Positions 41,928-52,749 are shown, numbered from the stretch's first letter. The stretch is 64,000 nucleotides of DNA from Rhodanobacter spathiphylli B39 (GCF_000264295.1 NZ_AJXT01000005.1:1-64000), one strand, 5' to 3'. A program made the numbers and translations. Notes: generated from the letters alone by a model not told the origin.

Positions 41928-42538
41928 AAGCCGAATGTCGACGGTGATCCCAGTCCGCTTGGCTTGGGGAAGTCAGTACGGCGGCGCTGACGTGGAAGTC
42001 ACTTCGGGGTTGATTGCGCCCCTGTCCGACTGATTGAACCGCATCTCTCTCGGCGTGGTCGGTCAAGGCGCGGCGGGTCTTTCCTCGTTCCCTGGACACG
42101 ATGGTGCCCGCCGCATAGCTGTCCATGGTTTCGCCGTTGTCCATACTGAATGGAACCGCCGCAATCAGCGACGTGTGAATCATCTTTCTGCTGCTTCGCC
42201 AGGTGCAGCGCAGCGTGTTTCTGCAGGGATCCATGGGCTTCGCCATGGATAGTACTCATCGGGTGGTTTGGTGGCGGCTCCGTTTCGAGTGACCCGGCGT
42301 AAGCCCGCCGATTTTGCAAGACCGGCCCGGACCTGGCCGTTCATCCACGCCGGCGACGTAGCCGCGTGGGAAGGTCGATCCGTTCGGGCACCGAACGGCC
42401 GGTGTGTTCCGCCAGGGAAGTCAACGGTTTTCCCATGGCGACCGCATCGCAGGGGAGCGATATCCGGAGTTCGCAAGCGGGTACGTCGACATTATTGCTG
42501 AGGTGCGGCTCCGGCAACGGATCTGCTCGGGACGACGC
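41928..42538. other. Spacer after the microcin operon, no gene recognised
   Basis: About 610 bp. Short open frames exist on both strands (for example minus 41836-42246 and plus 42268-42501), but none has an RBS, recognisable domain or convincing composition. It could be an old recombination junction. The promoter of the 42539 gene lies at its right end. Confidence 0.5.
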
Positions 42539-43282
42539 ATGAAAAAGCATGGCTTCATCGCCGGAACATTGATCACCATCGCGCTGTTCAGTCAGTGCGT
42601 GTGGGCCGGCTGGACCCGGTCTTCCGGCTCGACCATACGGTTCGAGGGGGATATCGAAAAAGGTTCGTACGAACAATATCTGACGGTCGCCAGGGGTGGC
42701 TTTACCAGAGTGCTGCTCAACAGCAGCGGTGGTTACCCTTCGGTGGCGTTGAAGATTGCCAGGGACATCCAGGCGCATCCGGATGTCGAAGTCGACGTGA
42801 AAGGGGTGTGCGTTTCCGCGTGTGCAAGCTATCTGGCCATCGCCGGACAGCATCTGAAGATCGAGTGCGATTCGGTGGTCGCGTGGCATGGCGGCCTCGG
42901 GACCCCGGAAGACGAGGCGCGATCCATGCGCGCCGAACACATCCCGGAGGGGCTGGTGGTTGCATATGCGGCCTGGCTCACGGCACTTCATGCCGACGAG
43001 TCGGACTTCTACGCCCGTGCCGGCGTGGATATCGCCCTGCTCGCCGATTCGGAGAAGGCCGTCAGCACTCTCGATCTGGATGAAAGCTACACGCTGGACG
43101 CCGTGACTGGCGAGTACTCGTATTCGACATCCGCCGGCGTCTGGGTACCGTCGATGCGTTCGTTGAAAAAGTACGGCGTGAAGGACCTGAAGTATTGCCG
43201 CGATGACGGCGCGACCGAAATCGGCAAGGCGCTGAAGAAAAATGGCTATTCGGTGAAATTCTCCACCGCCACGTTCCGTTGA
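42539..43282 (+). CDS. Secreted ClpP-like (crotonase-fold) protein
   Basis: A 247-residue precursor with signal peptide MKKHGFIAGTLITIALFSQCVWA. The segment IRFEGDIEKGSYEQYL, VLLNSSGGYPSVALKIARDI, VCVSACASYLAIAG matches periplasmic ClpP/SppA-type proteins (COG3904-like). The serine within CVSACAS sits where the ClpP nucleophile lies, and WHGG follows. The C-terminal 100 residues are not assigned. Role unknown; it may be a protease near the microcin locus by chance. ATG 42539 is fixed by the signal peptide. Confidence 0.72.
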   Translation: MKKHGFIAGTLITIALFSQCVWAGWTRSSGSTIRFEGDIEKGSYEQYLTVARGGFTRVLLNSSGGYPSVALKIARDIQAHPDVEVDVKGVCVSACASYLAIAGQHLKIECDSVVAWHGGLGTPEDEARSMRAEHIPEGLVVAYAAWLTALHADESDFYARAGVDIALLADSEKAVSTLDLDESYTLDAVTGEYSYSTSAGVWVPSMRSLKKYGVKDLKYCRDDGATEIGKALKKNGYSVKFSTATFR

Positions 43283-43349
43283 ATGGCCGGTGTGAGCCGC
43301 TACCCGTACAGGGCTGCAAGGAAGAGATGCGCCGCTTCTGCGGCTTCCT

Positions 43350-43697
43350 GTGTTGGCGTACCTGCCGGCTCATGCCCACGGGTATGCCGACGGTTACGCT
43401 GCGGAGGTGAGCCCTGACGGGTTTGAAATGGTCGTCATGATCACCCTCGCGGTGGGCTTCCAGATCGTCTGCATGCGGCTGGGCGAACTGCATTCGCAAC
43501 TGCGCAAGCTGGAAAGGCGCCTGCTCGGCGACAGCGAAGCCGACCTGGCGAAGCTGGCCGAGATCCGGTCGCTGGCCGTGTCCGACAAGCAGGGGCGCGC
43601 CGTGGCTGCCCATCGCCGGTATTTCGGAACCAGCCTGGCCGAGGCCGCCGATGCGGTGCGGAAACTTGATGGTGACGCTGCGGCGCGTGGCGCCTGA
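43350..43697 (+). CDS. Small one-TM protein with coiled coil, unknown
   Basis: Up to 115 residues from GTG 43350, but the start is uncertain. GTG 43407 and ATG 43428 (MVVMITLAVGFQIVCMRLGEL) are alternatives, and the GCCGC/GCGGC hairpin just before 43350 argues for a later start. One hydrophobic helix is followed by a charged helical region (LHSQLRKLERRLLGDSEADL) and a tail. Composition matches neighbouring genes. Function unknown. Confidence 0.5.
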   Translation: MLAYLPAHAHGYADGYAAEVSPDGFEMVVMITLAVGFQIVCMRLGELHSQLRKLERRLLGDSEADLAKLAEIRSLAVSDKQGRAVAAHRRYFGTSLAEAADAVRKLDGDAAARGA

Positions 43698-43855
43698 GCC
43701 GACCTGACGCCGGCCTGTCTGCGAGGCGAATGAGTCGGCACGGCGAAGTCCGGGCATGAGTTTTGGGTTAGAGTCCGCGCTGTAGCCGCTTCTCTGGCGG
43801 CGTTCGCAGTGGTCGTCCTTCGCGGCGCAAGGCGCTGCCTGTCTCGGGGGATCAC

Positions 43856-45826
43856 GTGCGACAACTTAGCTGGCGTTTCTTTTTGCTCGCCCTGGTCTTT
43901 CTGGGCCTGAGCCGGCTCGGTCTTGCGCTGTGGCTGTGGCCGCGGGCGGAGCCGGCGGGCGGATTGTGGCCGGTGCTGCTGGGCGGGCTGCGCATCGATC
44001 TGAGCCTGCTGGCGATGGTCTGTGCGCTGCCGGCCCTGCTCTCGCCGTGGCTGGGGCATCGGCCCTGGGCCGCGCGCATCACCGCGTGGTGGTATCGGCT
44101 GTGGTGGATGCTGTTCGTGCTGCTGGAGCTGTCCACGCCGCAGTTCATCCTGGAATACGACACCCGGCCGAACCGGCTGTACGTGGAGTACCTCGACAGT
44201 CCGCACGAGGTGTCGGCGATGTTGTGGCATGGCTACAAGGGCGTGCTGCTGTTCGCCCTGGCGGGCCTGCTGCTGCTCGGCTGGGTCGGCTTTCGCGTAT
44301 TGCGCACGTCACTGGTCGATGCGCGCCTGCGCCTGCGCTGGCGGCCGCTGCTGACGGCGGCGATGTTTCCGCTGCTGTTCCTGGGCGCGCGCGGCACGCT
44401 GGAGCATCGCCCGCTGAATGCGTCGATGGTGGCGTTCAGCGATGACGCGATGATCAACACGTTGCCGCTGAATTCGCTGTACAGCGTGATCAATGCGATC
44501 CGCGGCATGCACAACGAGCGCTCGTCGGCGGCCCTGTACGGCCCGATGCCCGAAGCGGAAATGCAGCAGCTGGTGCGCGAGGCGTCGGGGTTCGAGGGTG
44601 CGATGCTCGATCCGCAGCATCCCGGCTGGCATGTGCAGCACGCCTCGAAGCGGCCGGCCGAGCCACTCAACCTGGTCATCATCGTCGAGGAAAGCCTGGG
44701 GGCGCAGTACATCGGCACGCTGGGCGGCGAGCAGCTGTCGCCGCAGTTCGATGCGCTGGCGAAGGACGGCTGGCTGCTGGCGCGGACCTACGCCACCGGC
44801 ACGCGCTCGGTGCGCGGTCTGGAGGCGATCACCACCGGGTTCCTGCCCACGCCGGCCGAGGCCGTGCTGAAGCAGCCGCGCAGCCAGCGGGGCTTCTTCA
44901 CCCTGGCCGGCCTGCTCGGCGAGTTCGGCTACCACTCGCGCTTCATCTACGGCGGCGAGGCGCACTTCGACAACATGAAGTCGTTCTTCCTCGGCAACGG
45001 CTTCGACGAAGTGATCGACCAGCCGAAGTTCGAGGTGAAGCCCGCCTTTGTCGGCTCGTGGGGCGCGTCCGACGAGGACATGTTCAACGAGCTGCACCAT
45101 CGCCTGATGCAGGGCGGCACGCAGCCGCAGTTCACGCTGGCCTTCAGCGTCTCCAACCACACGCCGTGGGAATACCCGGGCGGACGGATCGAGGCGAGCG
45201 AGCCGGCGGCGAGCGTGCAGAACACGGTGCGCTACGCCGATTGGGCGATCGGTCGGTTCTTTGCGAAGGCGAAGCTGTCGCCGTACTGGAAGAACACCGT
45301 GTTCCTGCTCGTGGCCGACCACGATTCGCGGGTGTTCGGCGCCAGCCTGGTGCCGGTGCGGCACTTCCACATTCCCGCGCTGATCCTCGGTGCGGGCGTG
45401 CCGGCCCAGCGTGACGAACACCTCGTCAGCCAGATCGACCTGGCGCCCACCCTGCTGTCGCTGATCGGCATCAGCAGCGTCCAGCCGATGCTCGGTGCCG
45501 ATCTCACCGTGCATTACCCGGGGCGGGCCATCATGCAGTACGGCGACAACTACGGTTATCTGAAAGGTGACCAGTTGCTGGTGCTGCAGCCGGGCCAGCC
45601 CGCGGCGCAGTTCCACTATGACGTGGCCGACCACCAGCTGGCGCCGGTGGCGGTCGATCCGGCGCTGTCGAGGCTGGCGCTGGCGCACGCGTTGTGGCCC
45701 AGCTGGGCCTACTTCAATCAGCGCTACGGCTTGCCGCCGAAATCCCTCCAGCCCGCGCCCGCTCCGCCGGCGACGGTGCTGAAGCCGATGGAGCCCGACA
45801 AGTGCTGCGCCACGCGCGAGCTGTAG
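43856..45826 (+). CDS. LtaS/MdoB-like phosphoglycerol transferase (sulfatase fold)
   Basis: A 656-residue inner-membrane enzyme. Five TM helices (residues 1-about 185) are followed by a periplasmic sulfatase-fold domain. Metal and nucleophile motifs: IIVEESLGAQYIG, TYATGTRSVRGLEAI (the Thr nucleophile) and LLVADHDSRVFG. Family members transfer glycerol-phosphate from phosphatidylglycerol to glucans or teichoic acid. Here, with a GH17-GT2 glucan synthase 8 kb away, modification of periplasmic glucans is plausible. GTG 43856 is the start. Confidence 0.88.
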   Translation: MRQLSWRFFLLALVFLGLSRLGLALWLWPRAEPAGGLWPVLLGGLRIDLSLLAMVCALPALLSPWLGHRPWAARITAWWYRLWWMLFVLLELSTPQFILEYDTRPNRLYVEYLDSPHEVSAMLWHGYKGVLLFALAGLLLLGWVGFRVLRTSLVDARLRLRWRPLLTAAMFPLLFLGARGTLEHRPLNASMVAFSDDAMINTLPLNSLYSVINAIRGMHNERSSAALYGPMPEAEMQQLVREASGFEGAMLDPQHPGWHVQHASKRPAEPLNLVIIVEESLGAQYIGTLGGEQLSPQFDALAKDGWLLARTYATGTRSVRGLEAITTGFLPTPAEAVLKQPRSQRGFFTLAGLLGEFGYHSRFIYGGEAHFDNMKSFFLGNGFDEVIDQPKFEVKPAFVGSWGASDEDMFNELHHRLMQGGTQPQFTLAFSVSNHTPWEYPGGRIEASEPAASVQNTVRYADWAIGRFFAKAKLSPYWKNTVFLLVADHDSRVFGASLVPVRHFHIPALILGAGVPAQRDEHLVSQIDLAPTLLSLIGISSVQPMLGADLTVHYPGRAIMQYGDNYGYLKGDQLLVLQPGQPAAQFHYDVADHQLAPVAVDPALSRLALAHALWPSWAYFNQRYGLPPKSLQPAPAPPATVLKPMEPDKCCATREL

Positions 45827-45831
45827 GAAAA

Positions 45832-45858
45832 AGAAACCCGGCGCAAGGCCGGGTTTCT
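45832..45858. terminator. Bidirectional intrinsic terminator
   Basis: A perfect 11-bp stem AGAAACCCGGC / GCCGGGTTTCT with loop GCAAG lies between the convergent phosphoglycerol transferase gene and dps. A-rich and T-rich flanks serve both strands. Confidence 0.85.
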
Positions 45859-45881
45859 GCTTGTACGCAGGAAGCTCGCGC

Positions 45882-46349
45882 TCAACGCAGCAGCGAGCGC
45901 AGCATCCACGCGGTCTTTTCGTGCGCCTGCAGGCGGCCGGTGACCATGTCGGCGGTGCCGTCATCGCCGGCGCCGTTGGCGGCCTTGAGCGTATCGCGGG
46001 CAGTGGCGGCGGCGATCTCGTGGCCCTCGACCAGCTGGTTCACCATCTCCTTCCAATCCGGCACGCCCGATTCTTCCTTGATCGAGCTGAGCTTGCCGAA
46101 CTGGCTGTACGAGCCCGGGGCGAACACGTCCAGCGTGCGGATGCGCTCGGCCACTTCGTCGGCGGCCAGCCACAGCTCGTTGTACTGGGTCTCGAACATC
46201 AGGTGCAGGCTGTTGAACTGCGGGCCGGTGACGTTCCAGTGGAAGCTGTGCGTCTTCAGGTACAGCGAATAGGTGTCGGCCAGCAGCTTGGACAGATGCT
46301 TGGCGACCGCTTCGCGGTCCTTCTTGGCAATGCCGATGGAAATGGCCAT
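45882..46349 (-). CDS. dps: Dps-family DNA-protecting ferritin
   Basis: A 155-residue miniferritin. It forms a dodecamer that binds DNA and oxidises iron with H2O2. The interfacial ferroxidase residues are visible: His in [11 protein letters not shown], and Asp/Glu in [12 protein letters not shown]. Start ATG 46349 ([11 protein letters not shown]) is preceded by GAGGAGC. The much longer frame open upstream is only the antisense of hrpA. The 156 bp up to the divergent hrpA hold the promoters; no OxyR site was assigned. Confidence 0.95.
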   Translation of the reverse strand: MAISIGIAKKDREAVAKHLSKLLADTYSLYLKTHSFHWNVTGPQFNSLHLMFETQYNELWLAADEVAERIRTLDVFAPGSYSQFGKLSSIKEESGVPDWKEMVNQLVEGHEIAAATARDTLKAANGAGDDGTADMVTGRLQAHEKTAWMLRSLLR

Positions 46350-46505
46350 GTGCTGCTCCTCGATGGTGGAAGAAGACGGGTGGGTGAATGCAATGGGTCC
46401 ACAGTAGCGGGTGCCAGCCCGCCGGTGAAATGAAACCTTCGTATGCCTGCGATAGCTGGCGGCTATCGGGCTGACGCGCTTGCAACAGGTATCATGCGCG
46501 GTTCG

Positions 46506-49500
46506 ATGAATGACCGTCCGCCACCACCGCCTGATTCCGCCGCCGACCCCGGCCTGCGCGACCTGCGCCGCCAACTGGATGGAGTGTCCAGTCGCGACTT
46601 CGGTCGCCTGCTGGGGCGTTGGCGCACGCTGTCGCGCCGGCCCGACGAAGGCAAGCTGGAGGCGCTGCGCGCCGATATCCAGCGTTCCGCGGCCAAACGC
46701 CGCGCCCGCGCCGCGGCCAAGCCCGAGATCCGGCTGGACGATGCGCTGCCGATCAGCGCCCGCGGCGAGGACATCGTCAAGCTGATCCGCGAGCACCAGG
46801 TGGTGGTGATCGCCGGCGAGACCGGTTCGGGCAAGACCACCCAGCTGCCCAAACTCTGCCTGGCCGCCGGTCGCGGCGAGGCCGGCATGATCGGCTGCAC
46901 CCAGCCGCGCCGGCTCGCCGCGCGCTCGGTGGCGCGTCGGGTGGCCGAGGAACTGGGCACGCCGCTGGGCGAGGTGGTGGGTTTCCAGGTGCGCTTCAAC
47001 GACCAGGTGTCGGATCGCACGCTGGTCAAGTTCATGACCGACGGCATCCTGCTCGCCGAGACCCAGGGCGATCCGTGGCTCAGTGCGTACGACACCCTGA
47101 TCATCGACGAGGCGCACGAGCGCAGCCTCAACATCGACTTCCTGCTGGGCTATCTGAAGCGGCTGGCGATCAGGCGGCCGGAGCTGAAGATCATCGTCAC
47201 CTCGGCCACGATCGATACCGCACGCTTTGCCGAGCACTTCGGCGGCGCGCCGGTGGTCGAGGTGGAAGGGCGGGCGTATCCGGTGGAAACGCGCTGGCGG
47301 CCGGTGGAGGCTGTGGCCAAAAACATGCAGCAAGGCAGCGCCGAACACATCGCTGCCGTGCTCGACGAGATCAGCCACGACGACCCGCGCGGCGACGTGC
47401 TGGTGTTCCTGCCCGGCGAGCGCGAGATTCGCGACGTGCACCAGCTGCTGTCGCGCCGGCAATATCGTGAAACCGAAATCCTGCCGCTGTACGCGCGGCT
47501 CTCCGCCGGCGACCAGGACCGCGTGTTCAAGCCCGGCGTGAAGCGTCGCGTGGTGCTGGCCACCAACGTGGCCGAGACCTCGCTGACCGTGCCGCGCATC
47601 CGCTACGTGATCGACACCGGCACCGCGCGGGTGAAGCGCTACAGCCAGCGCAGCCAGCTGGAACGGCTGCATGTCGAACCGGTCTCGCAGGCCGCCGCCG
47701 ACCAGCGCAAGGGCCGCTGCGGCCGCGTGGGGCCGGGCATCTGCTATCGCCTGTACGACGAGGCGGACTTCGCCGGCCGCGCCGCGTTCACCGATCCCGA
47801 ACTGCTGCGCTCGTCGCTGGCCAACGTGATCCTGCGCATGCTGGCGCTGAAACTGGGCGAGGTCGACGACTTCCCGTTCCTGGAAGCACCCGACCCGCGC
47901 GTGATCGCCGACGGCTTCCGCCGGCTCACCGAGATTTCCGCGATCGACGAGGCGCGCAAGCTCACCGCGATCGGCCGCACCCTGGCACGCCTGCCGATCG
48001 ATGTGCAGCTGGCGCGCATGCTGGTCGAGGGCGAGCAACTGCATGCCCTGCGCGAACTGCTCGTCATCGTCAGCTTCCTCAGCATCCAGGACCCTCGCGA
48101 GCGGCCGGGCGATGCACGACAGCAGGCCGATACGGCGCACGCCGTGTTCGCCGATCCGAAATCCGACTTCGCCGGCGTGCTGAACCTGTGGCGGGCCTAT
48201 CACGACGCGCACGAGGAACTGACCCAGTCGAAGCTGCGCGACTGGTGCTCGCGGCATTTCCTCAGCTTCATGCGCATGCGCGAATGGCGCGAGCTGCATC
48301 GGCAGTTGTTGCTGGTGGTGGGGGAGCTGGGCTGGAAGCTGGAAGGACAGCCGCAAGCCGCACGCTCTGCTCCTCCCCCTGCTGGCAGGGGGAGGTCGGG
48401 AGGGGGTAGAGCTCTTGACGTCGCTGCACAAAGTCAAAAGCGGACCCCACCCCAACCCTCCCCTGCTAGCGGGGGAGGGAGTGACGGCGGCGACTCCGCC
48501 GATCGTCTTTACGAATCCGTGCATCGCTCCCTGCTGGCCGGCCTGCCGACCCAGGTCGGCCGCAAGGACGAGAAGGGCATCTACCTGAGCACCCGCGAGC
48601 GCAAGTTCCAGGTCTTTCCGGGCTCGGTCTTGTCGAAGGCGCCGCCGAACTGGATCTTCTCCGCGCAGATCCTCGACGTGGGTGGACGCGTTTGGGGCAT
48701 GGCGAATGCGCGGGTGGAGCCGCTGTGGATCGAGCAGCAGGCAGCGCACCTGCTGCGCACGAGTTGCCGCGAGGCGCACTGGTCGAAGAAGCGCGGCTGC
48801 GTGGTGGCGTACGAGCAGGTCAGCCTGTTCGGTCTGGTGCTGGTGGAAAAGCGGCCGGTCACGTTCCAGCAGCAGGACCCGGCGCTGGCTCACGCGATCT
48901 TCGTGCGCGAAGCGCTGGTGCGTGGTGACATCGAGAGCAAGGCCGATTTCGTGCGCGCCAACCTGCGCGTGCTGGAAGAGGCGCAGGGCATCGAGGCGAA
49001 GCAGCGCCGCGAAGGGCTGATCCGCCACGAAGACGAGCTGGTCGCGTTCTTCGAGGGCAAGTTGCCGGAAGACATCGCCAGCAGCCGCGCGCTGGATGCG
49101 TGGCATCGCAAGGCGCGGCCGGCCGAGCAGGCCGCGTTGCGCTGGTCGCTGGACGACGTGATGGCCGGCGGCGCCGGGCTCGATGCGAAGGCCTTTCCCG
49201 CCGCGCTCGAAATGCCGCCGCAGAAATACAGGCTGGAATACCGCTTCGTCCCCGGCGACGAGGCCGACGGCGTGACCCTGCAGCTGCCGCTGGCGATGTT
49301 GAACGCGCTGCCCGCCGCGCGTTGCCAATGGCTGGTGCCGGGCCTGCTGGCGGACAAGGTGGCCGAACTGATCCGGGGCCTGCCGAAGGCGCTGCGCCGC
49401 AACTTCGTGCCCGCGCCGGATTTCGCGCGCGCCTTCGTCGAGGCGGAATCGCCCCGCGACGAGTCGCTGGTCAAGGTGCTGGCCGCGTTCCTGAAACGCA

Positions 49501-50531
49501 CCACCGGCGTGGACATCGGCGCCGGCGAATTTGCCGGCATCGAACTGCCGCCGCACTTCCTGATGCGTTATCGCCTGCACGACGAGCGCGGCAGGATGCT
49601 GGCCAGCGGCCGCGACCTGGCCGCGCTGCGAGGGCAGTGGGAAGGCCAGGCGCGTGAGGCGTTCTCGCGCAAGACCGACATCGAGCTGACCCGCGAAGAC
49701 GTGGCCAGCTGGGACTTCGAGGCGATCCCGGCGCAGGTGCGTTCCGATGGCGGGCTCACCGCGTTCCCGGCCCTGGTCGACCTGGGCGAGACGGTGGCGC
49801 TGCGCGTGTTCGAGCGCAGCGACGAGGCTCGCGCCGCCCATCGGCAGGGCGTGGTGCGGCTGTTGCGCAATGCGCTGGCCAGCGAGGCGAAGCAGGCGCG
49901 CCGTCGCTTGCCGATCGGCAATGCGCTGGCGCTGAAATACGCGCCGCTCGGTGGCGTCGACGGCCTGCGCGAGGATTTGCTCGAAGGCGGTTTTCGGGAT
50001 CTGCTGGAACGCCATGAGCTGGACGTGCGCAGCGCTGGCGCATTCGAGATGTTGCGCACGCAGTTCTCGCGCGAGCTGTTCGGCGCCGGCGTCGAGCGGC
50101 TGAAACTGGCCGAACCGATCATCGAGGCCCAGGCCGAGATGAAGCCGTGGCTGGCGCCGCCGCTGCTGGGTTTCGCCCGCGCCAGCTACGACGACCTGGG
50201 TGAACAGTTCGACGCGCTGTTGACGCCGGGCTTCCTGCGCGAGTTGCCGACCGCGCGGCTGGCGCACTACCCGCGCTACCTCAAGGCGATGCGCCTGCGT
50301 GGCGAACGCCTGCGCCAGGACCCGGCGAAGGACCAGCAACGCATGCTGCAGGTGCTGCCGTACTGGCGCGCCTACCTGCAGCATCGCGCCGCCGGGGGAG
50401 ATCCGGCCGACCTGGCCGAACTGCGCTGGCTGATCGAGGAATGGCGCGTGTCGCTGTTCGCCCAGGAGCTGAAGACCGCCGAGCCGGTCTCGGCCAAGCG
50501 GCTGGCGAAGGCGCTGGCGGCGCTGGGCTGA
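46506..50531 (+). CDS. hrpA: ATP-dependent RNA helicase HrpA
   Basis: A 1341-residue DEAH-box helicase involved in rescuing stalled ribosomes and RNA processing. Walker [13 protein letters not shown] is near residue 105, DEAH in [12 protein letters not shown] near 200, motif [15 protein letters not shown] near 400; HA2, OB-fold and DUF3418 domains follow to the C terminus. ATG 46506 (MNDRPPPPP). Residues about 618-660 are an odd Pro/Gly/Ser-rich patch encoded by two REP-like palindromes (48372-48395 and 48456-48479), inserted without a frameshift between conserved parts WKLEGQ and [15 protein letters not shown]. Confidence 0.95.
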   Translation: MNDRPPPPPDSAADPGLRDLRRQLDGVSSRDFGRLLGRWRTLSRRPDEGKLEALRADIQRSAAKRRARAAAKPEIRLDDALPISARGEDIVKLIREHQVVVIAGETGSGKTTQLPKLCLAAGRGEAGMIGCTQPRRLAARSVARRVAEELGTPLGEVVGFQVRFNDQVSDRTLVKFMTDGILLAETQGDPWLSAYDTLIIDEAHERSLNIDFLLGYLKRLAIRRPELKIIVTSATIDTARFAEHFGGAPVVEVEGRAYPVETRWRPVEAVAKNMQQGSAEHIAAVLDEISHDDPRGDVLVFLPGEREIRDVHQLLSRRQYRETEILPLYARLSAGDQDRVFKPGVKRRVVLATNVAETSLTVPRIRYVIDTGTARVKRYSQRSQLERLHVEPVSQAAADQRKGRCGRVGPGICYRLYDEADFAGRAAFTDPELLRSSLANVILRMLALKLGEVDDFPFLEAPDPRVIADGFRRLTEISAIDEARKLTAIGRTLARLPIDVQLARMLVEGEQLHALRELLVIVSFLSIQDPRERPGDARQQADTAHAVFADPKSDFAGVLNLWRAYHDAHEELTQSKLRDWCSRHFLSFMRMREWRELHRQLLLVVGELGWKLEGQPQAARSAPPPAGRGRSGGGRALDVAAQSQKRTPPQPSPASGGGSDGGDSADRLYESVHRSLLAGLPTQVGRKDEKGIYLSTRERKFQVFPGSVLSKAPPNWIFSAQILDVGGRVWGMANARVEPLWIEQQAAHLLRTSCREAHWSKKRGCVVAYEQVSLFGLVLVEKRPVTFQQQDPALAHAIFVREALVRGDIESKADFVRANLRVLEEAQGIEAKQRREGLIRHEDELVAFFEGKLPEDIASSRALDAWHRKARPAEQAALRWSLDDVMAGGAGLDAKAFPAALEMPPQKYRLEYRFVPGDEADGVTLQLPLAMLNALPAARCQWLVPGLLADKVAELIRGLPKALRRNFVPAPDFARAFVEAESPRDESLVKVLAAFLKRTTGVDIGAGEFAGIELPPHFLMRYRLHDERGRMLASGRDLAALRGQWEGQAREAFSRKTDIELTREDVASWDFEAIPAQVRSDGGLTAFPALVDLGETVALRVFERSDEARAAHRQGVVRLLRNALASEAKQARRRLPIGNALALKYAPLGGVDGLREDLLEGGFRDLLERHELDVRSAGAFEMLRTQFSRELFGAGVERLKLAEPIIEAQAEMKPWLAPPLLGFARASYDDLGEQFDALLTPGFLRELPTARLAHYPRYLKAMRLRGERLRQDPAKDQQRMLQVLPYWRAYLQHRAAGGDPADLAELRWLIEEWRVSLFAQELKTAEPVSAKRLAKALAALG
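48372..48479. repeat. Two REP-like palindromes inside hrpA
   Basis: CCTCCCCCTGC/GCAGGGGGAGG (48372-48395) and CCCTCCCCTGC/GCGGGGGAGGG (48456-48479, one mismatch), the second preceded by CCCCACCCCA exactly as in the intergenic units at 9368-9457. The pair is translated in frame. Confidence 0.8.
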
Positions 50532-50616
50532 TTCCCCCGAGCGGCATTGGGTCGCCGGTCAGTGAACGGCCCGACCCTGCAGTTAAGATGAAGCATCCAG
50601 CGGATACCCGAAGATC

Positions 50617-52749
50617 ATGCCTCCCATCGCCAACACCGGCAGCCTGCAGTCCTGGCGCGAGCGCGTCGGCACGCTGCCGCCGGTGCTGGGCGAGGCGCTC
50701 GACGCCTGTGTCTCGCGCAAGCTGCATGAAGCCGAGTGCACCGACGTGCTGGATCTGCTGGGCATGCTCGGCTGCGATGCGCAGACCCAGGCTGCCGCGT
50801 TGTGGTTCGAACTGGCGCGCGCCGATCCGGCGCTGTGGCAGGAGCGTCGCGCGAAACTGCCGGCGGAACTGCAGCGGCTGGTGGACGGGCAGCAGGCGGC
50901 CGAACAGGTGTGGGCGCTGCACGCGCAGCGACCGCCGCAAGGTGCCGCCGAAGGCTTGCGCCGCCTGCTGCTGGCGATCGTGCGCGACCTGCGCGTGGTG
51001 TTCGTGCTGCTGGCGCGCCAGCTGGCGCGCATGCGGGCGGCGGCGAACCTGGCCGACGACGAGCGCCAGGCGCTGGCACGGCTGACCCGCGACATCCACG
51101 CGCCGCTGGCGAACCGGCTCGGCATCTGGCAGCTGAAATGGGAACTGGAGGACCTCGCCTTCCGCTACCTGCAGCCCGACACCTATCGCCGCATCGCCAG
51201 GCTGCTCGACGAGCGCCGCGCCGATCGCGAGGCGTTCATCCGCGAATCGCTGGACGAACTGCAGCGGGCGCTGGCCGCCGCCGACATCCGCGCCGACCTG
51301 GCCGGCCGGCCGAAGCACATCTATTCGATCTGGAAGAAGATGCAGCGCAAGTCGCTGGACTTCTCCGACCTGTACGACATCCGCGCCGTGCGCATCCTGG
51401 TCGACAACATCACCGACTGCTACGCCGCGCTGGGCGTGGTGCACGGGCGCTGGCCGCATCTGCCGAACGAGTTCGACGACTACATCGCGCGGCCCAAGGC
51501 GAACGGCTACCAGTCACTGCACACCGCGGTGATCGGTCCGGCCGGCAAGACCCTGGAAGTGCAGATCCGCACCCACGAGATGCATCGCGCCAACGAGCTG
51601 GGCGTGGCGGCGCATTGGCGCTACAAGGAAGGCGGCAGCGGCGATGCCGAGTTCGAGGCGAAGATCGCCTGGATGCGCAAGCTGCTGGAACCGCGCGGCG
51701 ACGACGACAGCACGCTGGCCGCCGACTTGCATACCGAGCTGCTGGAAGACCGCGTCTACCTGCTGACGCCCAAGGGCGAGGTGTTCGACCTGGCCCGCGG
51801 CGCCACCGTGCTGGACTTCGCCTACCTGGTGCACACCGAAGTCGGTCATCGCTGTCGCGGCGCCAAGGTCAACGGCCGCATCGTGCCGCTGACCTTCCAG
51901 CCGCAGAGCGGCGACCGGGTGGAGATCCTCACCGGCAAGGTGGCCGATCCCAGCCGCGACTGGCTGTCGCCCCATCACGGCTATCTCAACACCTCGCGGG
52001 CCAGGGACAAGCTGCGCAACTGGTTCCGCAGGATCGCCCACGACACCAACCTCGCGGTCGGCCGCAGCATGTTCGAGCGCGAGCTGCGGCGCCTGGCGCT
52101 GAGCAGTGCCGACGTGGGCAAGCTGCCGGCGCATTTCCATCTGAAGAACCAGGACGAGTTGCTGATCGCGCTGGCGCTGGGCGAGATCACGCCCGGCCAG
52201 ATCGCCCGCGTGGTGCAGGAAGCGGCGCAACCGGCGCAGCCGGCGGTGACGCAATCCAGCACGCCGGTCGCCTCGCGCCACAGCACGCTCGACCACAGCG
52301 CGCTCAGCATCGAGGGCATCGGCAACCTGCTGACCACGCTGGCGCGCTGCTGCCAGCCGCTGCCGGGCGATCCGGTGCGCGGCTTCATCACCCGGGGTCG
52401 CGGCGTGTCGGTGCATCGCGCCGATTGCGCCAGCCTGGCGCGGCTGGCCCGGCGCGACCCGGACCGGGTGATCGAGGTGAGCTGGGGCAGCGCGGCGGCG
52501 CAGGCGTACGAGGTCGACATCGAATTGCGCGGCTACGACCGCAAGGGCCTGCAGAAGGACGTCACCAGCGTGATCAGCAACGCGGCCACCCACATCATCG
52601 CCTCGTCCAGCCGGCAGTTCGTGCGCACCGGCGAGGTGGAGATGCGCTTCACCCTGCGCGTGCGCGACTTCGAACAGCTGTCGGCCCTGCTTGGCAAGCT
52701 GTTGGCGCTGCCCAACGTGATCGACGTGCGCCGCGTCGGCGTCGGCTGA
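50617..52749 (+). CDS. relA: (p)ppGpp synthetase RelA
   Basis: A 710-residue RelA/SpoT-family stringent-response enzyme. The N-terminal hydrolase-like domain lacks the HD metal motif (LTRDIHAPLANRLGIWQLKWEL), so it is a RelA-type synthetase and not a SpoT. The synthetase domain (about 230-345) has RPKHIYSIWKKM, DLYDIRAVRILV and ARPKANGYQSLHTAV. A TGS domain follows (VYLLTPKGEVFDLARGATVLDFAY), and a C-terminal ACT domain ends near LPNVIDVRRVGVG. ATG 50617. It is on the same strand as hrpA, with 85 bp between. Confidence 0.94.
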   Translation: MPPIANTGSLQSWRERVGTLPPVLGEALDACVSRKLHEAECTDVLDLLGMLGCDAQTQAAALWFELARADPALWQERRAKLPAELQRLVDGQQAAEQVWALHAQRPPQGAAEGLRRLLLAIVRDLRVVFVLLARQLARMRAAANLADDERQALARLTRDIHAPLANRLGIWQLKWELEDLAFRYLQPDTYRRIARLLDERRADREAFIRESLDELQRALAAADIRADLAGRPKHIYSIWKKMQRKSLDFSDLYDIRAVRILVDNITDCYAALGVVHGRWPHLPNEFDDYIARPKANGYQSLHTAVIGPAGKTLEVQIRTHEMHRANELGVAAHWRYKEGGSGDAEFEAKIAWMRKLLEPRGDDDSTLAADLHTELLEDRVYLLTPKGEVFDLARGATVLDFAYLVHTEVGHRCRGAKVNGRIVPLTFQPQSGDRVEILTGKVADPSRDWLSPHHGYLNTSRARDKLRNWFRRIAHDTNLAVGRSMFERELRRLALSSADVGKLPAHFHLKNQDELLIALALGEITPGQIARVVQEAAQPAQPAVTQSSTPVASRHSTLDHSALSIEGIGNLLTTLARCCQPLPGDPVRGFITRGRGVSVHRADCASLARLARRDPDRVIEVSWGSAAAQAYEVDIELRGYDRKGLQKDVTSVISNAATHIIASSSRQFVRTGEVEMRFTLRVRDFEQLSALLGKLLALPNVIDVRRVGVG

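Noticed and set aside
41836-42246. A 136-codon minus-strand open frame in the empty spacer
   Set aside because: It overlaps the end of the candidate immunity gene, has no RBS or recognisable domain, and looks like random open frame.
45882-50384. A 1500-codon minus-strand open frame covering dps and the antisense of hrpA
   Set aside because: Only the last 155 codons are Dps. The rest is a low-complexity His/Arg/Gln-rich shadow of the hrpA reading frame, caused by high GC.
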